Translations under genes and position numbers: made by a program | The notes under the pieces: generated by a model | The model's database searches: none | The model's input: only the letters and a program-made list of their open reading frames with translations | What the model was told of the DNA's origin: nothing | In this document: in pieces, positions 1 through 8,481 of the stretch | Numbering within the stretch: the stretch's first letter is position 1 | How the letters are laid out: every line of letters starts with the position of its first letter | Source: Chamaesiphon sp031376885 | GTDB taxonomy: Bacteria > Cyanobacteriota > Cyanobacteriia > Cyanobacteriales > Chamaesiphonaceae | DNA length: 48,838 nucleotides | NCBI GenBank assembly: GCA_031376885.1 | Contig: JANMEL010000128.1 | Coordinates: 1-48,838 of the forward strand | Reading direction: 5' to 3'

Positions 1-341
1 GAGACGGTGGGTATGGTGAATCCGGTCGCTGTCTTGTCTTGCTTCCATCGCCCTAGAAACCCGACCGGAGCAAGCCGCTTTGTTGGTTTGTGGGAGGGGG
101 AGATTAAGGTAGACAAAAACATCTGTAATATTTGACGCTTCTGCGCCATTCTGTCGATTGACTAGTACAAAAAGTCACCTTAACAGGGGTAGTATAAAGC
201 CTCCCCGTTCAGGGGGAAATTAAACAGTATTTTTCATTCTTTCAATCCTCTTTCTTCTAGAGAGAGGTAATTATTAATTATTAATTATTAATTATTAATT
301 ATTGAATTATTTAACCAATTTTCACTAGGGAGACAGCCACC
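1..341. other. Intergenic region upstream of urtB
   Basis: No gene was found here, and the coding end of urtA is not visible. A short stem (TCCCC at 202-206 with GGGGA at 213-217) could be the end of an upstream transcript. A heptamer tandem repeat follows at 271-303. I looked for an NtcA box (GTA-N8-TAC) and saw none, so any nitrogen control of this operon probably acts further upstream. Confidence 0.5.
271..303. repeat. AT-rich heptamer tandem repeat
   Basis: The unit TTATTAA is repeated 4.7 times without a mismatch. Short tandem heptamers of this kind are common between cyanobacterial genes. It lies 38 bases before the urtB start and would fall in the leader or spacer of the urt transcript. 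Confidence 0.9.
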
Positions 342-1487
342 TTGTTATCAGGTTTGATTACCAGTTTATTTGGGGGTATTAGCGTTGGCGCGGTACTGCT
401 GATTGCGGCATTAGGACTGGCAATCGTCTTTGGTTTGATGGGCGTAATCAATATGGCTCATGGCGAACTAATGATGATCGGTGCATACACCACATTTTTA
501 GTCCAAAATGCCTTCAAAGGTACTCCTCTGGCTGAATTTTATATTTTCCCTGCACTAATCGCCGCCTTTCTGGTGGCGGGATTATTGGGTTTGGTATTGG
601 AGCGAACAGTTGTCCGACATCTCTACGGTCGTCCACTAGAAACACTCCTAGCAACTTGGGGCGTGAGCCTGATTTTGCAGCAGTTTGTTCGCAGTGTAAG
701 CTGGCAATTTGCGATCGGCATCGTTATTTTTGGCGGTCTTTACTATGGGGGTAATCTGCTCATCGGGGGCAGATCGACCAAGTTTGGCTGGCAACAGCTA
801 TTGCTAACGGTAATATCTGGCATCGCTACCCTCGTAAGTTGTAATGTTTTAGGCGATATTTTTAAACTTGCAATTACTCAACCTTGGTTCGGAGCGCAAA
901 ACGTTGATGTAACGGCTCCAGCGTGGCTTCTGGGTGGACTACCGATCGGCGAGGATCAATTACCATCAACGCGGATTTTCATCGTGGTTCTAACCGCTTT
1001 ATGCGTGACTGCGGTTTACTGGTTTCTCAACAAATCGATGTGGGGACTCCGAATTCGTGCTGTCACCCAAAACCGCGAAATGAGTGCTTGTTTGGGTATT
1101 CCGACCGATCGAGTGGATGGGATCACTTTTGCCTTGGGTTCTGGATTGGCAGGGATTGCCGGAGTTGCCGTCAGCCTGCTGGGTTCTGTCGGCCCCAATA
1201 CTGGTACCAACTATATTATTGATACTTTCATGGTCGTCGTTGTCGGCGGAGTCGGTAAATTAGTCGGATCGATCGTTGCCGCCATGACGTTGGGTATTGC
1301 TAGTTACCTTATCGGTTCGGATGGCTTGGCTCCCTTCTTGACTTGGGCACCACCACTAGCGAATTTTTTCACGTTTTTCTCGAATTCGAGTATGGCAAAA
1401 GTGATGGTATTTGCGGCTATTTTTGTTTTTTTGCAGGCGCGTCCGGCTGGACTGTTTCCCCAAAAAGGCCGCACTGTAGATAATTAG
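342..1487 (+). CDS. urtB: Urea ABC transporter permease UrtB
   Basis: UrtB is one of the two inner-membrane permease subunits of the UrtABCDE high-affinity urea transporter, a relative of LivH of branched-chain amino acid transporters. The 381 residues match the usual length. The protein is mostly hydrophobic segments, with the LivH-type stretch GLMGVINMAHGELM near residues 31-44 and a cytoplasmic coupling-loop region around NREMSACLGIPTDRV. The start must be TTG at 342: an in-frame TAA lies at 312-314, no ATG or GTG comes between, and AGGGAG at 327-332 is a suitable ribosome site. The order urtB-urtC-urtD-urtE follows with tight spacing (12 bases to urtC), so this is one operon. urtA, for the binding protein, should lie before the window. 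Confidence 0.95.
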   Translation: MLSGLITSLFGGISVGAVLLIAALGLAIVFGLMGVINMAHGELMMIGAYTTFLVQNAFKGTPLAEFYIFPALIAAFLVAGLLGLVLERTVVRHLYGRPLETLLATWGVSLILQQFVRSVSWQFAIGIVIFGGLYYGGNLLIGGRSTKFGWQQLLLTVISGIATLVSCNVLGDIFKLAITQPWFGAQNVDVTAPAWLLGGLPIGEDQLPSTRIFIVVLTALCVTAVYWFLNKSMWGLRIRAVTQNREMSACLGIPTDRVDGITFALGSGLAGIAGVAVSLLGSVGPNTGTNYIIDTFMVVVVGGVGKLVGSIVAAMTLGIASYLIGSDGLAPFLTWAPPLANFFTFFSNSSMAKVMVFAAIFVFLQARPAGLFPQKGRTVDN

Positions 1488-1499
1488 GAAAAGAATAAA

Positions 1500-2651
1500 A
1501 TGTTAGCCAAAACTTTTCGCAATCCGCTCTGGCGAGAAATTATTATCATCGGTGGCTTGATGCTGCTATTTGCCACAGTTATTCCCCAATTATTATACGC
1601 GATCGGTCAAGGGTTTCGGGTAGGCTTATTAGGGCGATTTATGGCATTGGGAATTGCTGCACTGGGGATAGATCTGATTTGGGGTTATACCGGAATGCTC
1701 AGTTTGGGGCATGGGATTTTCTTCGCCCTTGGTGGTTATGCTTTTGCGATGTTTCTATTATTGCAATTACCATCGGGTAAATTGCCAGACTTCTTTAGTT
1801 TGAATGGGGTGACAGAACTACCATTTTTTTGGAAACCCTTTGCTTCTCTACCGTTTACCCTATTAGCCACGGTCTTGATTCCCGCCTCGATCGCCGCAGT
1901 AGTTGGCTACTTCATTTTCCGTAACCGGATTCGCGGGGTATATTTTTCGATTTTGACTCAGGCGGCGTTGATTGTTTTTTACAATCTATTTACCAGTCAA
2001 CAAAAATGGATTAATGGCACCAATGGTCTGAAGACTGACAGTGCAATGTTTTTTGGTAAAGTGGTCAGCTCGATCGAGGTTCAGTGGCTATTTTACTTAT
2101 TCAGTCTAGTTGGTCTAGTCGGGGCATACGGGATTTGTCGCTGGCTAACAAATGGTCGGTTTGGGCGGTTGTTGATGGCAATTCGGGATGATGAGCCACG
2201 GGTAAGATTTTCGGGATATGATCCCACTAGTTTTAAGGTATTTGTCTTAGCAGTGTCAGCAGCGTTGGCGGGAATTGCCGGAGCTTTATATACAGTGCAA
2301 TCTGGCATTATCACCCCCAATGCGATGGATGTCTCATTCTCGATCGAAATGATTATTTGGGTCGCTGTTGGCGGACGCGGTACGTTGATTGGAGCAGTAA
2401 TCGGTGCTCTGCTCGTAAACTTTGCCAAGAGTATCTTGAGCGAGCAATTTCCAGCGTTCTGGCTATTTTTTCAGGGTGCGTTGTTTCTGTTGGTCGTGAC
2501 TGGATTACCCGATGGGATTGTGGGGTGGTTTCGTCAGGCGGGAGTCGAACTATGGTACCAATTACGCGGCGGTCGCAAATCGGCAACATATCCCCAGGTG
2601 GATTTGAACGAGGATCTACAGTCTGAGCGCAACATGGTGGATAAACTATGA
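1500..2651 (+). CDS. urtC: Urea ABC transporter permease UrtC
   Basis: This is the second membrane permease of the urea transporter and resembles LivM. It has 383 residues with many transmembrane segments; GMLSLGHGIFFALGGYA near residues 65-81 is the LivM-type signature, and the coupling-loop region RDDEPRVRFSGYDPTSFKV lies near residues 228-246. UrtB and UrtC are expected to form the heteromeric channel energised by UrtD and UrtE. The ATG at 1500 follows a purine-rich GGAAAAG. Its last codon overlaps the urtD start by four bases (ATGA at 2648-2651), so the two are translationally coupled. Confidence 0.95.
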   Translation: MLAKTFRNPLWREIIIIGGLMLLFATVIPQLLYAIGQGFRVGLLGRFMALGIAALGIDLIWGYTGMLSLGHGIFFALGGYAFAMFLLLQLPSGKLPDFFSLNGVTELPFFWKPFASLPFTLLATVLIPASIAAVVGYFIFRNRIRGVYFSILTQAALIVFYNLFTSQQKWINGTNGLKTDSAMFFGKVVSSIEVQWLFYLFSLVGLVGAYGICRWLTNGRFGRLLMAIRDDEPRVRFSGYDPTSFKVFVLAVSAALAGIAGALYTVQSGIITPNAMDVSFSIEMIIWVAVGGRGTLIGAVIGALLVNFAKSILSEQFPAFWLFFQGALFLLVVTGLPDGIVGWFRQAGVELWYQLRGGRKSATYPQVDLNEDLQSERNMVDKL

Positions 2652-3394
2652 CTACAAATATTCTCGAAATTGAAAATGTCACCGTTAGCTTTGATGGCTT
2701 TATCGCACTTAATAATCTGAACTTTAGTTTACAAAAGGGCGAACTGCGGGTAATTATCGGCCCCAACGGTGCGGGTAAAACTACTTTTCTGGACACAATT
2801 ACTGGCAAGGTACAACCCACTAGCGGTCGAGTAAAGTTTAAAGGTACAAATTTACAGAACTATTCTGAAGATCGAATTGCGCGGATGGGAATTGGGCGCA
2901 AGTTCCAAACACCGCGCATCTATCAAAAGCTAACAGTCAGAGAAAATCTCGAATTAGCAGGGAATCCGAGTAAAAATCTCTGGTCTACATTACTAAGCAA
3001 AAGTACCCCCAAGTCCCAACGAGAAGTGGTGATACTATTGGAAACGATCGGCCTAACTCCCAAAGCCAATCTGATTGCTGGACTACTTTCTCATGGCGAA
3101 AAACAAAGATTAGAAATCGGCATGTTAGTCGCTCAGTCACCAGAGCTATTATTAGTAGATGAACCAGTCGCGGGTTTGACAGATGAGGAAACGGCTCAAG
3201 TGGGCGATTTGCTAATCGAATTAGCTCAAAACTATTCGGTCATCGTCATTGAGCATGACATGGAATTTGTTCGGCAAATTGCCCAACAAGTCACAGTGTT
3301 GCATGAAGGTACAGTATTGTGTGAAGGGCGAATGGAACAGGTGCAAACCGATCCGCGCGTAATTGCGGTATATCTAGGTAAAGAGGAACATTAG
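2648..3394 (+). CDS. urtD: Urea ABC transporter ATPase UrtD
   Basis: This is a LivG-type cytoplasmic ATPase of the urea transporter, 248 residues. Walker A is GPNGAGKT (about residues 38-45), the ABC signature region is LSHGEKQRLEIG, Walker B with its catalytic Glu is LLLVDEP, and the switch His lies in VIVIEHDMEFV. The signature Ser-Gly-Gly is replaced by Ser-His-Gly, which is normal for UrtD/LivG proteins. The start overlaps the end of urtC, and the stop at 3392-3394 touches the urtE ATG. Confidence 0.95.
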   Translation: MTTNILEIENVTVSFDGFIALNNLNFSLQKGELRVIIGPNGAGKTTFLDTITGKVQPTSGRVKFKGTNLQNYSEDRIARMGIGRKFQTPRIYQKLTVRENLELAGNPSKNLWSTLLSKSTPKSQREVVILLETIGLTPKANLIAGLLSHGEKQRLEIGMLVAQSPELLLVDEPVAGLTDEETAQVGDLLIELAQNYSVIVIEHDMEFVRQIAQQVTVLHEGTVLCEGRMEQVQTDPRVIAVYLGKEEH

Positions 3395-4111
3395 ATGACG
3401 ACAACACCGATTTTGGAAGTACGCGGTCTAAATGTTTATTATGGCGAAAGTCATATCTTGCGCGATGTAGATCTACATATATTACCCGGTCAAATGGTTT
3501 GTACGATCGGTCGTAATGGCGTGGGCAAAACCACTCTGCTCAAGACTATTTTGGGATTATTAAATGCTCGCAGTGGTGAGATTTATCTAGATGGTCAAAA
3601 TATTTCACGGCTGGCGATCGATCGGCGCGTGCGATCGGGGATTGGTTACGTCCCCCAAGGACGGGAGATTATTCCCCGCCTCACAGTAGCTGAGAATTTG
3701 ATCCTGGGCATGGAAGCACGGTCAGGCGGACGCAAAAAACAAGACACCATCCCTCAACATATTTTTGAGCTTTTCCCCGTGTTGAAGCAGATGTTAAACC
3801 GAATGGGGGGAGATTTGAGTGGCGGACAACAGCAGCAACTAGCGATCGCTCGTGCCCTCATGGGCAATCCGCGTCTATTAGTTCTGGATGAACCTACGGA
3901 AGGAATTCAACCCTCGATCGTCCTCGAAATCGAAGCCGCTGTGAAGAAAGTCGTCCGAGAAACGGGAATTTCGGTGCTACTCGTGGAGCAACATCTCCAT
4001 TTTGTTCGCCAAGCCGATTGGTATTATGCGATGCAAAAGGGGGGTATTGTAGCTTCTGGTTCGACCCAAGAACTAACTCCAGAAATCGTCCAGAAATTCC
4101 TGGCAGTGTAA
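3395..4111 (+). CDS. urtE: Urea ABC transporter ATPase UrtE
   Basis: This is a LivF-type ATPase, 238 residues, and the last gene of the visible urt operon. Walker A is GRNGVGKT, the signature is LSGGQQQQLAIARAL, Walker B is LLVLDEPTEGIQPS and the H-loop is VEQHLHF. The EGIQPS extension after Walker B is typical of UrtE/LivF and helps to tell it from other ABC ATPases. It starts immediately after the urtD stop with no spacer. The urease structural operon lies downstream on the opposite strand, so the two blocks converge around 4.1-4.7 kb. Confidence 0.95.
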   Translation: MTTTPILEVRGLNVYYGESHILRDVDLHILPGQMVCTIGRNGVGKTTLLKTILGLLNARSGEIYLDGQNISRLAIDRRVRSGIGYVPQGREIIPRLTVAENLILGMEARSGGRKKQDTIPQHIFELFPVLKQMLNRMGGDLSGGQQQQLAIARALMGNPRLLVLDEPTEGIQPSIVLEIEAAVKKVVRETGISVLLVEQHLHFVRQADWYYAMQKGGIVASGSTQELTPEIVQKFLAV

Positions 4112-4117
4112 ATAACG

Positions 4118-4156
4118 GACTTTACCTGTAGTTGCCAAAGACATCCAGGTGAAGTC
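4118..4156 (+). terminator. Possible urt operon terminator hairpin
   Basis: GACTTTACCTG at 4118-4128 pairs with CAGGTGAAGTC at 4146-4156. This gives an 11-bp stem with one G-U pair and a 17-base loop, starting seven bases after the urtE stop. The following bases are AT-rich but lack a clean U tract, so termination is only suggested. Confidence 0.35.
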
Positions 4157-4568
4157 TGAAATATAATTTTATTACACGATTTTAGACCGATCTATCTAAG
4201 CTCCAGATAAATGCTTACAACCCTTGCCATGAAACAATATTTAATCTGAATTATATTTACTTGTACGGCAACGCTCCGCTGGACAGTGACAAACTAGTTA
4301 TCGATACTCTATTGCTATACTACCTCAAAGGTTGTTAATTCGTCAAGCCTATTGAGATTAGCGTCAATTACTCGGCGATCTAAATCCTGTAGTTGCTATT
4401 TATGTTAAGATATATTAAGTTTTGTCAGGTAGATTCTACGGGACGATCGAACTTGGAATAGGATTACTTGTGTTAAAGCGATTACTGACTGTAAGCTATT
4501 GCTAGGGCAAACACTCCGTTACCGCTAACGATCGACATTTTACGTGAGTTTTTCTTGTTTTCGATCTC

Positions 4569-4595
4569 GTTGGCGTAGCCTACCGGAGGTAATCG
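4569..4595 (+). repeat. Dispersed intergenic repeat, copy 1
   Basis: The 27 bases beginning GTTGGCGTAGCCTACCGG are identical to 28477-28503, and a close inverted copy lies at 25288-25312. The core GTTGGCGTAGCC recurs elsewhere in the window, marking a multi-copy repeat family. Confidence 0.85.
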
Positions 4596-4607
4596 AGTAA
4601 CCTACGA

Positions 4608-4659
4608 CTGGTTCCACCTGTAGGGGCAATTCATGAATTGCCCCTACAGGTGGAACCAG
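4608..4659. repeat. Perfect 52-base palindrome with no loop
   Basis: Bases 4608-4633 are the exact reverse complement of 4634-4659, meeting at TCATGA. It lies 25 bases beyond the ureC stop, between convergent operons, and could fold as a strong bidirectional hairpin in either transcript. The inner GGGGCAATTCATGAATTGCC resembles a second palindrome at 14925-14944, so this is probably a member of a palindromic repeat family that may also act as a terminator. Confidence 0.9.
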
Positions 4660-4684
4660 GATCTTTCCAAATCCTTGTCTAAAA

Positions 4685-6409
4685 CTAGAACAGAAAATAT
4701 CGCTGTGCCATTGGTAATATTGTTGCTGGTTCGCAAGTTAGTAATTCACCATTGGCGCGGACTTCGTAGGTTTCTGGATCGACTTCGATCTTTGGTAATA
4801 AGTCATTGAGCTTCATATCTCGTTTCGATAATTGGCGGGTATTTTTGACTGGTACTACTTGTTTTTGGAGTCCTAATCGATCGGCAATGCCCAAATCGTG
4901 CGCCACTTGGGATACAAAAGTCATCGAAGTTGCTCCCACTGCTTTACCATAACTACCAAACATCGGTCGCATGTGGACTGGCTGAGGGGTGGGAATACTG
5001 GCATTAGCATCGCCCATTTGCGCCCAGGCGATCGATCCGCCTTTAATCACCATTTCCGGCTTTACGCCAAAAAATGCTGGTTTCCACAGACAGAGATCGG
5101 CAAGTTTTCCAGGTTCGATCGAGCCTACATAGTTGGCGATACCGTGGGTAATTGCGGGGTTAATTGTGTATTTGGCGATGTAGCGTTTGGCACGGAGATT
5201 ATCATTGCGATCGCTATTTTCCACCGCTCCAGTACCTGGAAGCCAACCCCGTTGAGTCTTCATTTTGTGGGCGGTTTGCCAGGTGCGAATAATTGTTTCG
5301 CCAATTCTGCCCATCGCTTGGGAATCAGAAGCAATCATACTAAATGCCCCCAAATCGTGGAGGATATCTTCGGCGGCGATCGTCTCGCGGCGAATCCGCG
5401 ACTCGGCAAAGGCGACATCTTCGGGGATATTGGGATCGAGATGGTGACATACCATCAGCATATCCAGATGTTCGTCGAGGGTATTGAGGGTATAGGGGCG
5501 AGTGGGATTGGTGGAGGAAGGTAGGACATTGCTTTCGCCACAAACCTTGATGATATCTGGCGCATGACCTCCGCCAGCTCCTTCGGTGTGGTAGGTATGG
5601 ATAACGCGATGCTTGAATGCGGCGATCGTATCCTCAACAAAACCCGCTTCATTGAGAGTATCGGTATGAATTGCTACCTGGACATCATATTCGTCAGCGA
5701 CATTGAGACAATTATCGATCGTCGCCGGAGTTGTACCCCAGTCTTCATGCAGCTTGAGACCGATCGCGCCAGCATGGACTTGTTCTACGAGTGCTTCGGG
5801 TTGACTACTATTGCCCTTACCCAAAAAACCAATGTTCAGCGGGAAGGCTTCAGCGGCTTCTAACATCCGTTCCATGTGCCAAGGCCCTGGAGTGCAAGTA
5901 GTGGCACTAGTGCCCGCCGCAGGCCCTGTACCACCACCGATCGTCGTGGTAATCCCCGATGCGATCGCCACCTCCAATTGCTGGGGACAGATAAAGTGAA
6001 TATGGGTATCAATCCCCCCCGCTGTCAAGATTTGTCCTTCTCCGGCAATTACCTCTGTACCAGGGCCAATAATAATATCAACCCCATCTTGAATATACGG
6101 GTTGCCCGCCTTACCAATCTTGGCAATTTTACCATCGACAATGCCCACATCAGCCTTGACTATCCCCCACCAGTCCAAAATCAGGGCATTGGTAATCACC
6201 GTATCTACTGCTCCAGCTTGATTAGTAATGGGCGATTGTCCCATCCCATCCCGAATTACTTTACCACCGCCAAATTTGACCTCTTCACCATAGCTCGTCA
6301 AATCTCGCTCGACTTCAATAATTAATTCAGTATCCGCCAAACGAACTCGATCGCCTACAGTCGGCCCGTAGGTATCGGCATAGGCGCGGCGATTCATGCG
6401 GTAAGCCAT
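4685..6409 (-). CDS. ureC: Urease alpha subunit UreC
   Basis: This is the catalytic subunit of urease, which hydrolyses urea to ammonia and carbamate with a dinuclear nickel centre in the cytoplasm. The 574 residues are near the family norm. Visible active-site elements, in order: the THIHFICPQ metal His pair, GLKLHEDWG with the Lys that is carbamylated to bridge the nickels, the His in AIHTDTLNE, HTYHTEGAGGGHAPD, the flap and catalytic region MVCHHLDP, and the metal Asp in MIASDSQAMGR. The start MAYRMNRRAYADTYG aligns with the usual UreC N-terminus. Unusually, an unrelated small gene separates it from ureB. Accessory genes ureE, ureF and ureG are not in the window, so the enzyme depends on genes elsewhere for nickel insertion. 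Confidence 0.97.
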   Translation of the reverse strand: MAYRMNRRAYADTYGPTVGDRVRLADTELIIEVERDLTSYGEEVKFGGGKVIRDGMGQSPITNQAGAVDTVITNALILDWWGIVKADVGIVDGKIAKIGKAGNPYIQDGVDIIIGPGTEVIAGEGQILTAGGIDTHIHFICPQQLEVAIASGITTTIGGGTGPAAGTSATTCTPGPWHMERMLEAAEAFPLNIGFLGKGNSSQPEALVEQVHAGAIGLKLHEDWGTTPATIDNCLNVADEYDVQVAIHTDTLNEAGFVEDTIAAFKHRVIHTYHTEGAGGGHAPDIIKVCGESNVLPSSTNPTRPYTLNTLDEHLDMLMVCHHLDPNIPEDVAFAESRIRRETIAAEDILHDLGAFSMIASDSQAMGRIGETIIRTWQTAHKMKTQRGWLPGTGAVENSDRNDNLRAKRYIAKYTINPAITHGIANYVGSIEPGKLADLCLWKPAFFGVKPEMVIKGGSIAWAQMGDANASIPTPQPVHMRPMFGSYGKAVGATSMTFVSQVAHDLGIADRLGLQKQVVPVKNTRQLSKRDMKLNDLLPKIEVDPETYEVRANGELLTCEPATILPMAQRYFLF

Positions 6410-6479
6410 AGTTTTGTTGGGAGTTGGGAGTTTGGAGTAGATTTTAAGAACTCATTAGAGATCTTTATAATACAGATAT

Positions 6480-6914
6480 TTAAGACTCTACGTTGATACC
6501 CATAACTTCACTGAACATACTGACTTTATATCCAGAATCGTCTAATGGGATTGTTCCATCCTTTTGATAGGATTCAAGAACTTTAGCTTTGTTCTTTCCG
6601 GGTACGGTTAACATCACGGCATCAACCATTGGGATTTTTTCATGATGAATTACCATCCATTTATTCCAGTTATCTGGAGTAAATTTCTCGATCGGGTATT
6701 CTGTCAAAATTTCCAAGACTGCATTCAAGATGAATTCTGCATCTTTTCTTTTGCTAGCAGAGTCGATCCAGTAGCCGCAGTGACTACAGGCAATAATAAA
6801 ATTGCCTGTTCTTGGAGAAGTGTCTATTTTTAACCTTGGGGTCTGTTGTGGTCTTAGTGCTTGGATTTTACCAAAATTGGGATCTAATTTCTTTCTTCTT
6901 TTTGCGTCGCCCAT
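6480..6914 (-). CDS. Small protein of unknown function inside the urease operon
   Basis: I do not recognise the family. The longest frame opens at 6959, but I place the start at 6914 because MGDAKRRKKLDPNFGK is a typical opening of small cyanobacterial proteins, while the 15 residues before it look like translated spacer. The resulting 144-residue protein has a basic N-terminus, one CSHCGYW (C-x2-C) pair near residue 43 that could bind metal only with a partner, and a mixed alpha/beta-looking remainder. Base composition is clearly more AT-rich than the flanking ureB and ureC, which suggests a later insertion. It lies 62 bases after ureB and 70 before ureC on the same strand, so it is likely co-transcribed. 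No link to urease is shown. Confidence 0.7.
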   Translation of the reverse strand: MGDAKRRKKLDPNFGKIQALRPQQTPRLKIDTSPRTGNFIIACSHCGYWIDSASKRKDAEFILNAVLEILTEYPIEKFTPDNWNKWMVIHHEKIPMVDAVMLTVPGKNKAKVLESYQKDGTIPLDDSGYKVSMFSEVMGINVES

Positions 6915-6976
6915 GATTTTAATATCCGTGTAAATAATAACGTATTGAAAGCTTTCCAAGTATTTCCAACCAGCCT

Positions 6977-7291
6977 CTAAGCAAGATCGAGATAACCATC
7001 GATCGAACCATTAAAACCATAAACCTGACGACTACCAGCAAGGGGAATTAGATTCACAGTCCTTTCGTCACCTGGTTCAAAGCGGACGGCGGTACCAGCG
7101 GGAATATCTAAGCGCATTCCCCGTGCGGCCGATCGATCGAACAACAAAGCCCGATTGACCTCATAGAAATGAAAGTGAGAGCCAACTTGAATCGGTCGAT
7201 CGCCGCTATTGGCTACAGTTAAAGTTGTAACCGATCGATCGGCATTTAATTCAATCTCACCGTCAGAAACGAAAAGTTCGCCAGGAATCAT
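6977..7291 (-). CDS. ureB: Urease beta subunit UreB
   Basis: This is a non-catalytic structural subunit of the urease (UreABC)3 complex. The 104 residues fit the separate-subunit form found in most bacteria. The opening MIPGELFVSDGEIELN, the central QVGSHFHFYEVN and GMRLDIPAGTAVRFEPGD, and the ending YGFNG are all classic UreB. It begins six bases after the ureA stop (7298), so the pair is translationally close. A foreign-looking gene, not ureC, follows it. Confidence 0.96.
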   Translation of the reverse strand: MIPGELFVSDGEIELNADRSVTTLTVANSGDRPIQVGSHFHFYEVNRALLFDRSAARGMRLDIPAGTAVRFEPGDERTVNLIPLAGSRQVYGFNGSIDGYLDLA

Positions 7292-7297
7292 AATTAT

Positions 7298-7600
7298 TTA
7301 CCTAATCGGAGAATGGACAGTCACAAGTTTTGTACCATCGGGAAAAGTGGCTTCCACCTGAATATCATCGATCATTTCGGGGATGCCGTCCATCACTTGG
7401 CTGCGCTCTAATAAAGTGGTACCGTAGGCCATTAGTTCTGCCACTGTTTGACCATCTCTAGCTCCTTCGAGGATCCCTGCGGTGATATAAGCGATCGATT
7501 CGGGGTAATTGAGTTTTAAGCCTCGTGCTTTACGTCGCTCTGCTACTAGGGCGGCTGTAAAAATTAGGAGCTTGTCTTTTTCTTGGGGCGTTAACTGCAT
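7298..7600 (-). CDS. ureA: Urease gamma subunit UreA
   Basis: This is the smallest structural subunit of urease, 100 residues, exactly the family length. It begins MQLTPQEKDKLLIF and contains ARGLKLNYPESIAYI, EGARDGQTVAELM and VMDGIPEMI, and ends with the region EATFPDGTKLVTVH; all are hallmark UreA stretches. It lies 71 bases after ureD and 6 bases before ureB on the same strand. Confidence 0.97.
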   Translation of the reverse strand: MQLTPQEKDKLLIFTAALVAERRKARGLKLNYPESIAYITAGILEGARDGQTVAELMAYGTTLLERSQVMDGIPEMIDDIQVEATFPDGTKLVTVHSPIR

Positions 7601-7671
7601 GGGTGGCGATCGTCGGCAACTCAGGATATTTTAGTATGATTCAGCGGTTAAAACCGCTGACCAACCAAAAT

Positions 7672-8481
7672 TCATCGTTGCCAAACTCTAGGCATACAGG
7701 CGACTCTCTGGCGATATTCCTGACGCAACAAGTCCCAAACGGCAACAAACCACTGTTGAGCGGCTTGCCTGTCCCCACCTCGATAACGACAAATTAACCC
7801 TGCTGCTAGAGCTGTTACCCCCCAATCGGATTCATTTTGGGGTGCCAGGGTACGCGCCTGGGCGACTAATTCAGGCTTGACATTACCACCCAACCATACC
7901 AAAAGTCCAAGTAGTGGCTGACTGGCAGTTGCTTGGCGACTGTGCCACAGATCCCCTGTAATTTGTTGCCTGTCTATCCACACAGGTTTCCCTTCTTGCC
8001 ACACTTCGAGGGCATTTTGCCAGCAGCCTTCGGTGAAGGTTTCTTGACGAGCACTACGCCCCAACCGCACGATCTCCCAAACACAAAAAGTCGCACCAGC
8101 AGCTAAATCGACGCGGAGCTGTTGCTGGTATCGAGCGTGGTTGAAAATAATCGTTGGTTGTGGCAACCATTCTAAGTGGGCATTGGTACCGAGTTTGATG
8201 GCGATTTGCTGCTGGGCAAAAGCACCATTGCTTCGATAAATTTTGGCGGCGGCGGCGGTGGTAATTAGGGCTTGGCTGTTAGATGCTAGATCGATTTGGT
8301 ATGTGAGCTTGTCGCCGCCAACCATGCCGCCAGCACTATGTAAAATAACTGTATGGCAAATGTTGGGTTCTGGATAAAAGGGGCGTTGGATCTTCAGGGG
8401 AGCATGAGCGTAGCTATGTCTGAGGATCGTGTTTTCCCCTTGACGTTGAAACCTGAGATCGATATCGCCTTGCCAATTCAT
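7672..8481 (-). CDS. ureD: Urease accessory protein UreD
   Basis: This is the urease maturation chaperone (UreD/UreH) that binds apo-urease and, with UreF and UreG, helps to deliver nickel. The 269 residues are within the family range. Typical stretches are PLKIQRPFYPE, VILHSAGGMVGGD near residues 45-57, TTAAAAKIYRS, LEWLPQPTIIF and the ARQETF region. As the first gene of the visible minus-strand set, it probably follows the operon promoter somewhere in 8482-9061, where I could not identify a clear NtcA site. Confidence 0.95.
   Translation of the reverse strand: MNWQGDIDLRFQRQGENTILRHSYAHAPLKIQRPFYPEPNICHTVILHSAGGMVGGDKLTYQIDLASNSQALITTAAAAKIYRSNGAFAQQQIAIKLGTNAHLEWLPQPTIIFNHARYQQQLRVDLAAGATFCVWEIVRLGRSARQETFTEGCWQNALEVWQEGKPVWIDRQQITGDLWHSRQATASQPLLGLLVWLGGNVKPELVAQARTLAPQNESDWGVTALAAGLICRYRGGDRQAAQQWFVAVWDLLRQEYRQRVACMPRVWQR

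Larger units (their letters stand above)
4112..4684. other. Intergenic region between urtE and ureC
   Basis: This 573-base space lies between two convergent operons and holds no credible ORF. It contains a possible terminator hairpin just after urtE, one copy of a dispersed cyanobacterial repeat, and a perfect 52-base palindrome near the ureC end; each is listed separately. The rest (about 4160-4560) is AT-rich with no structure I could recognise. Confidence 0.5.
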
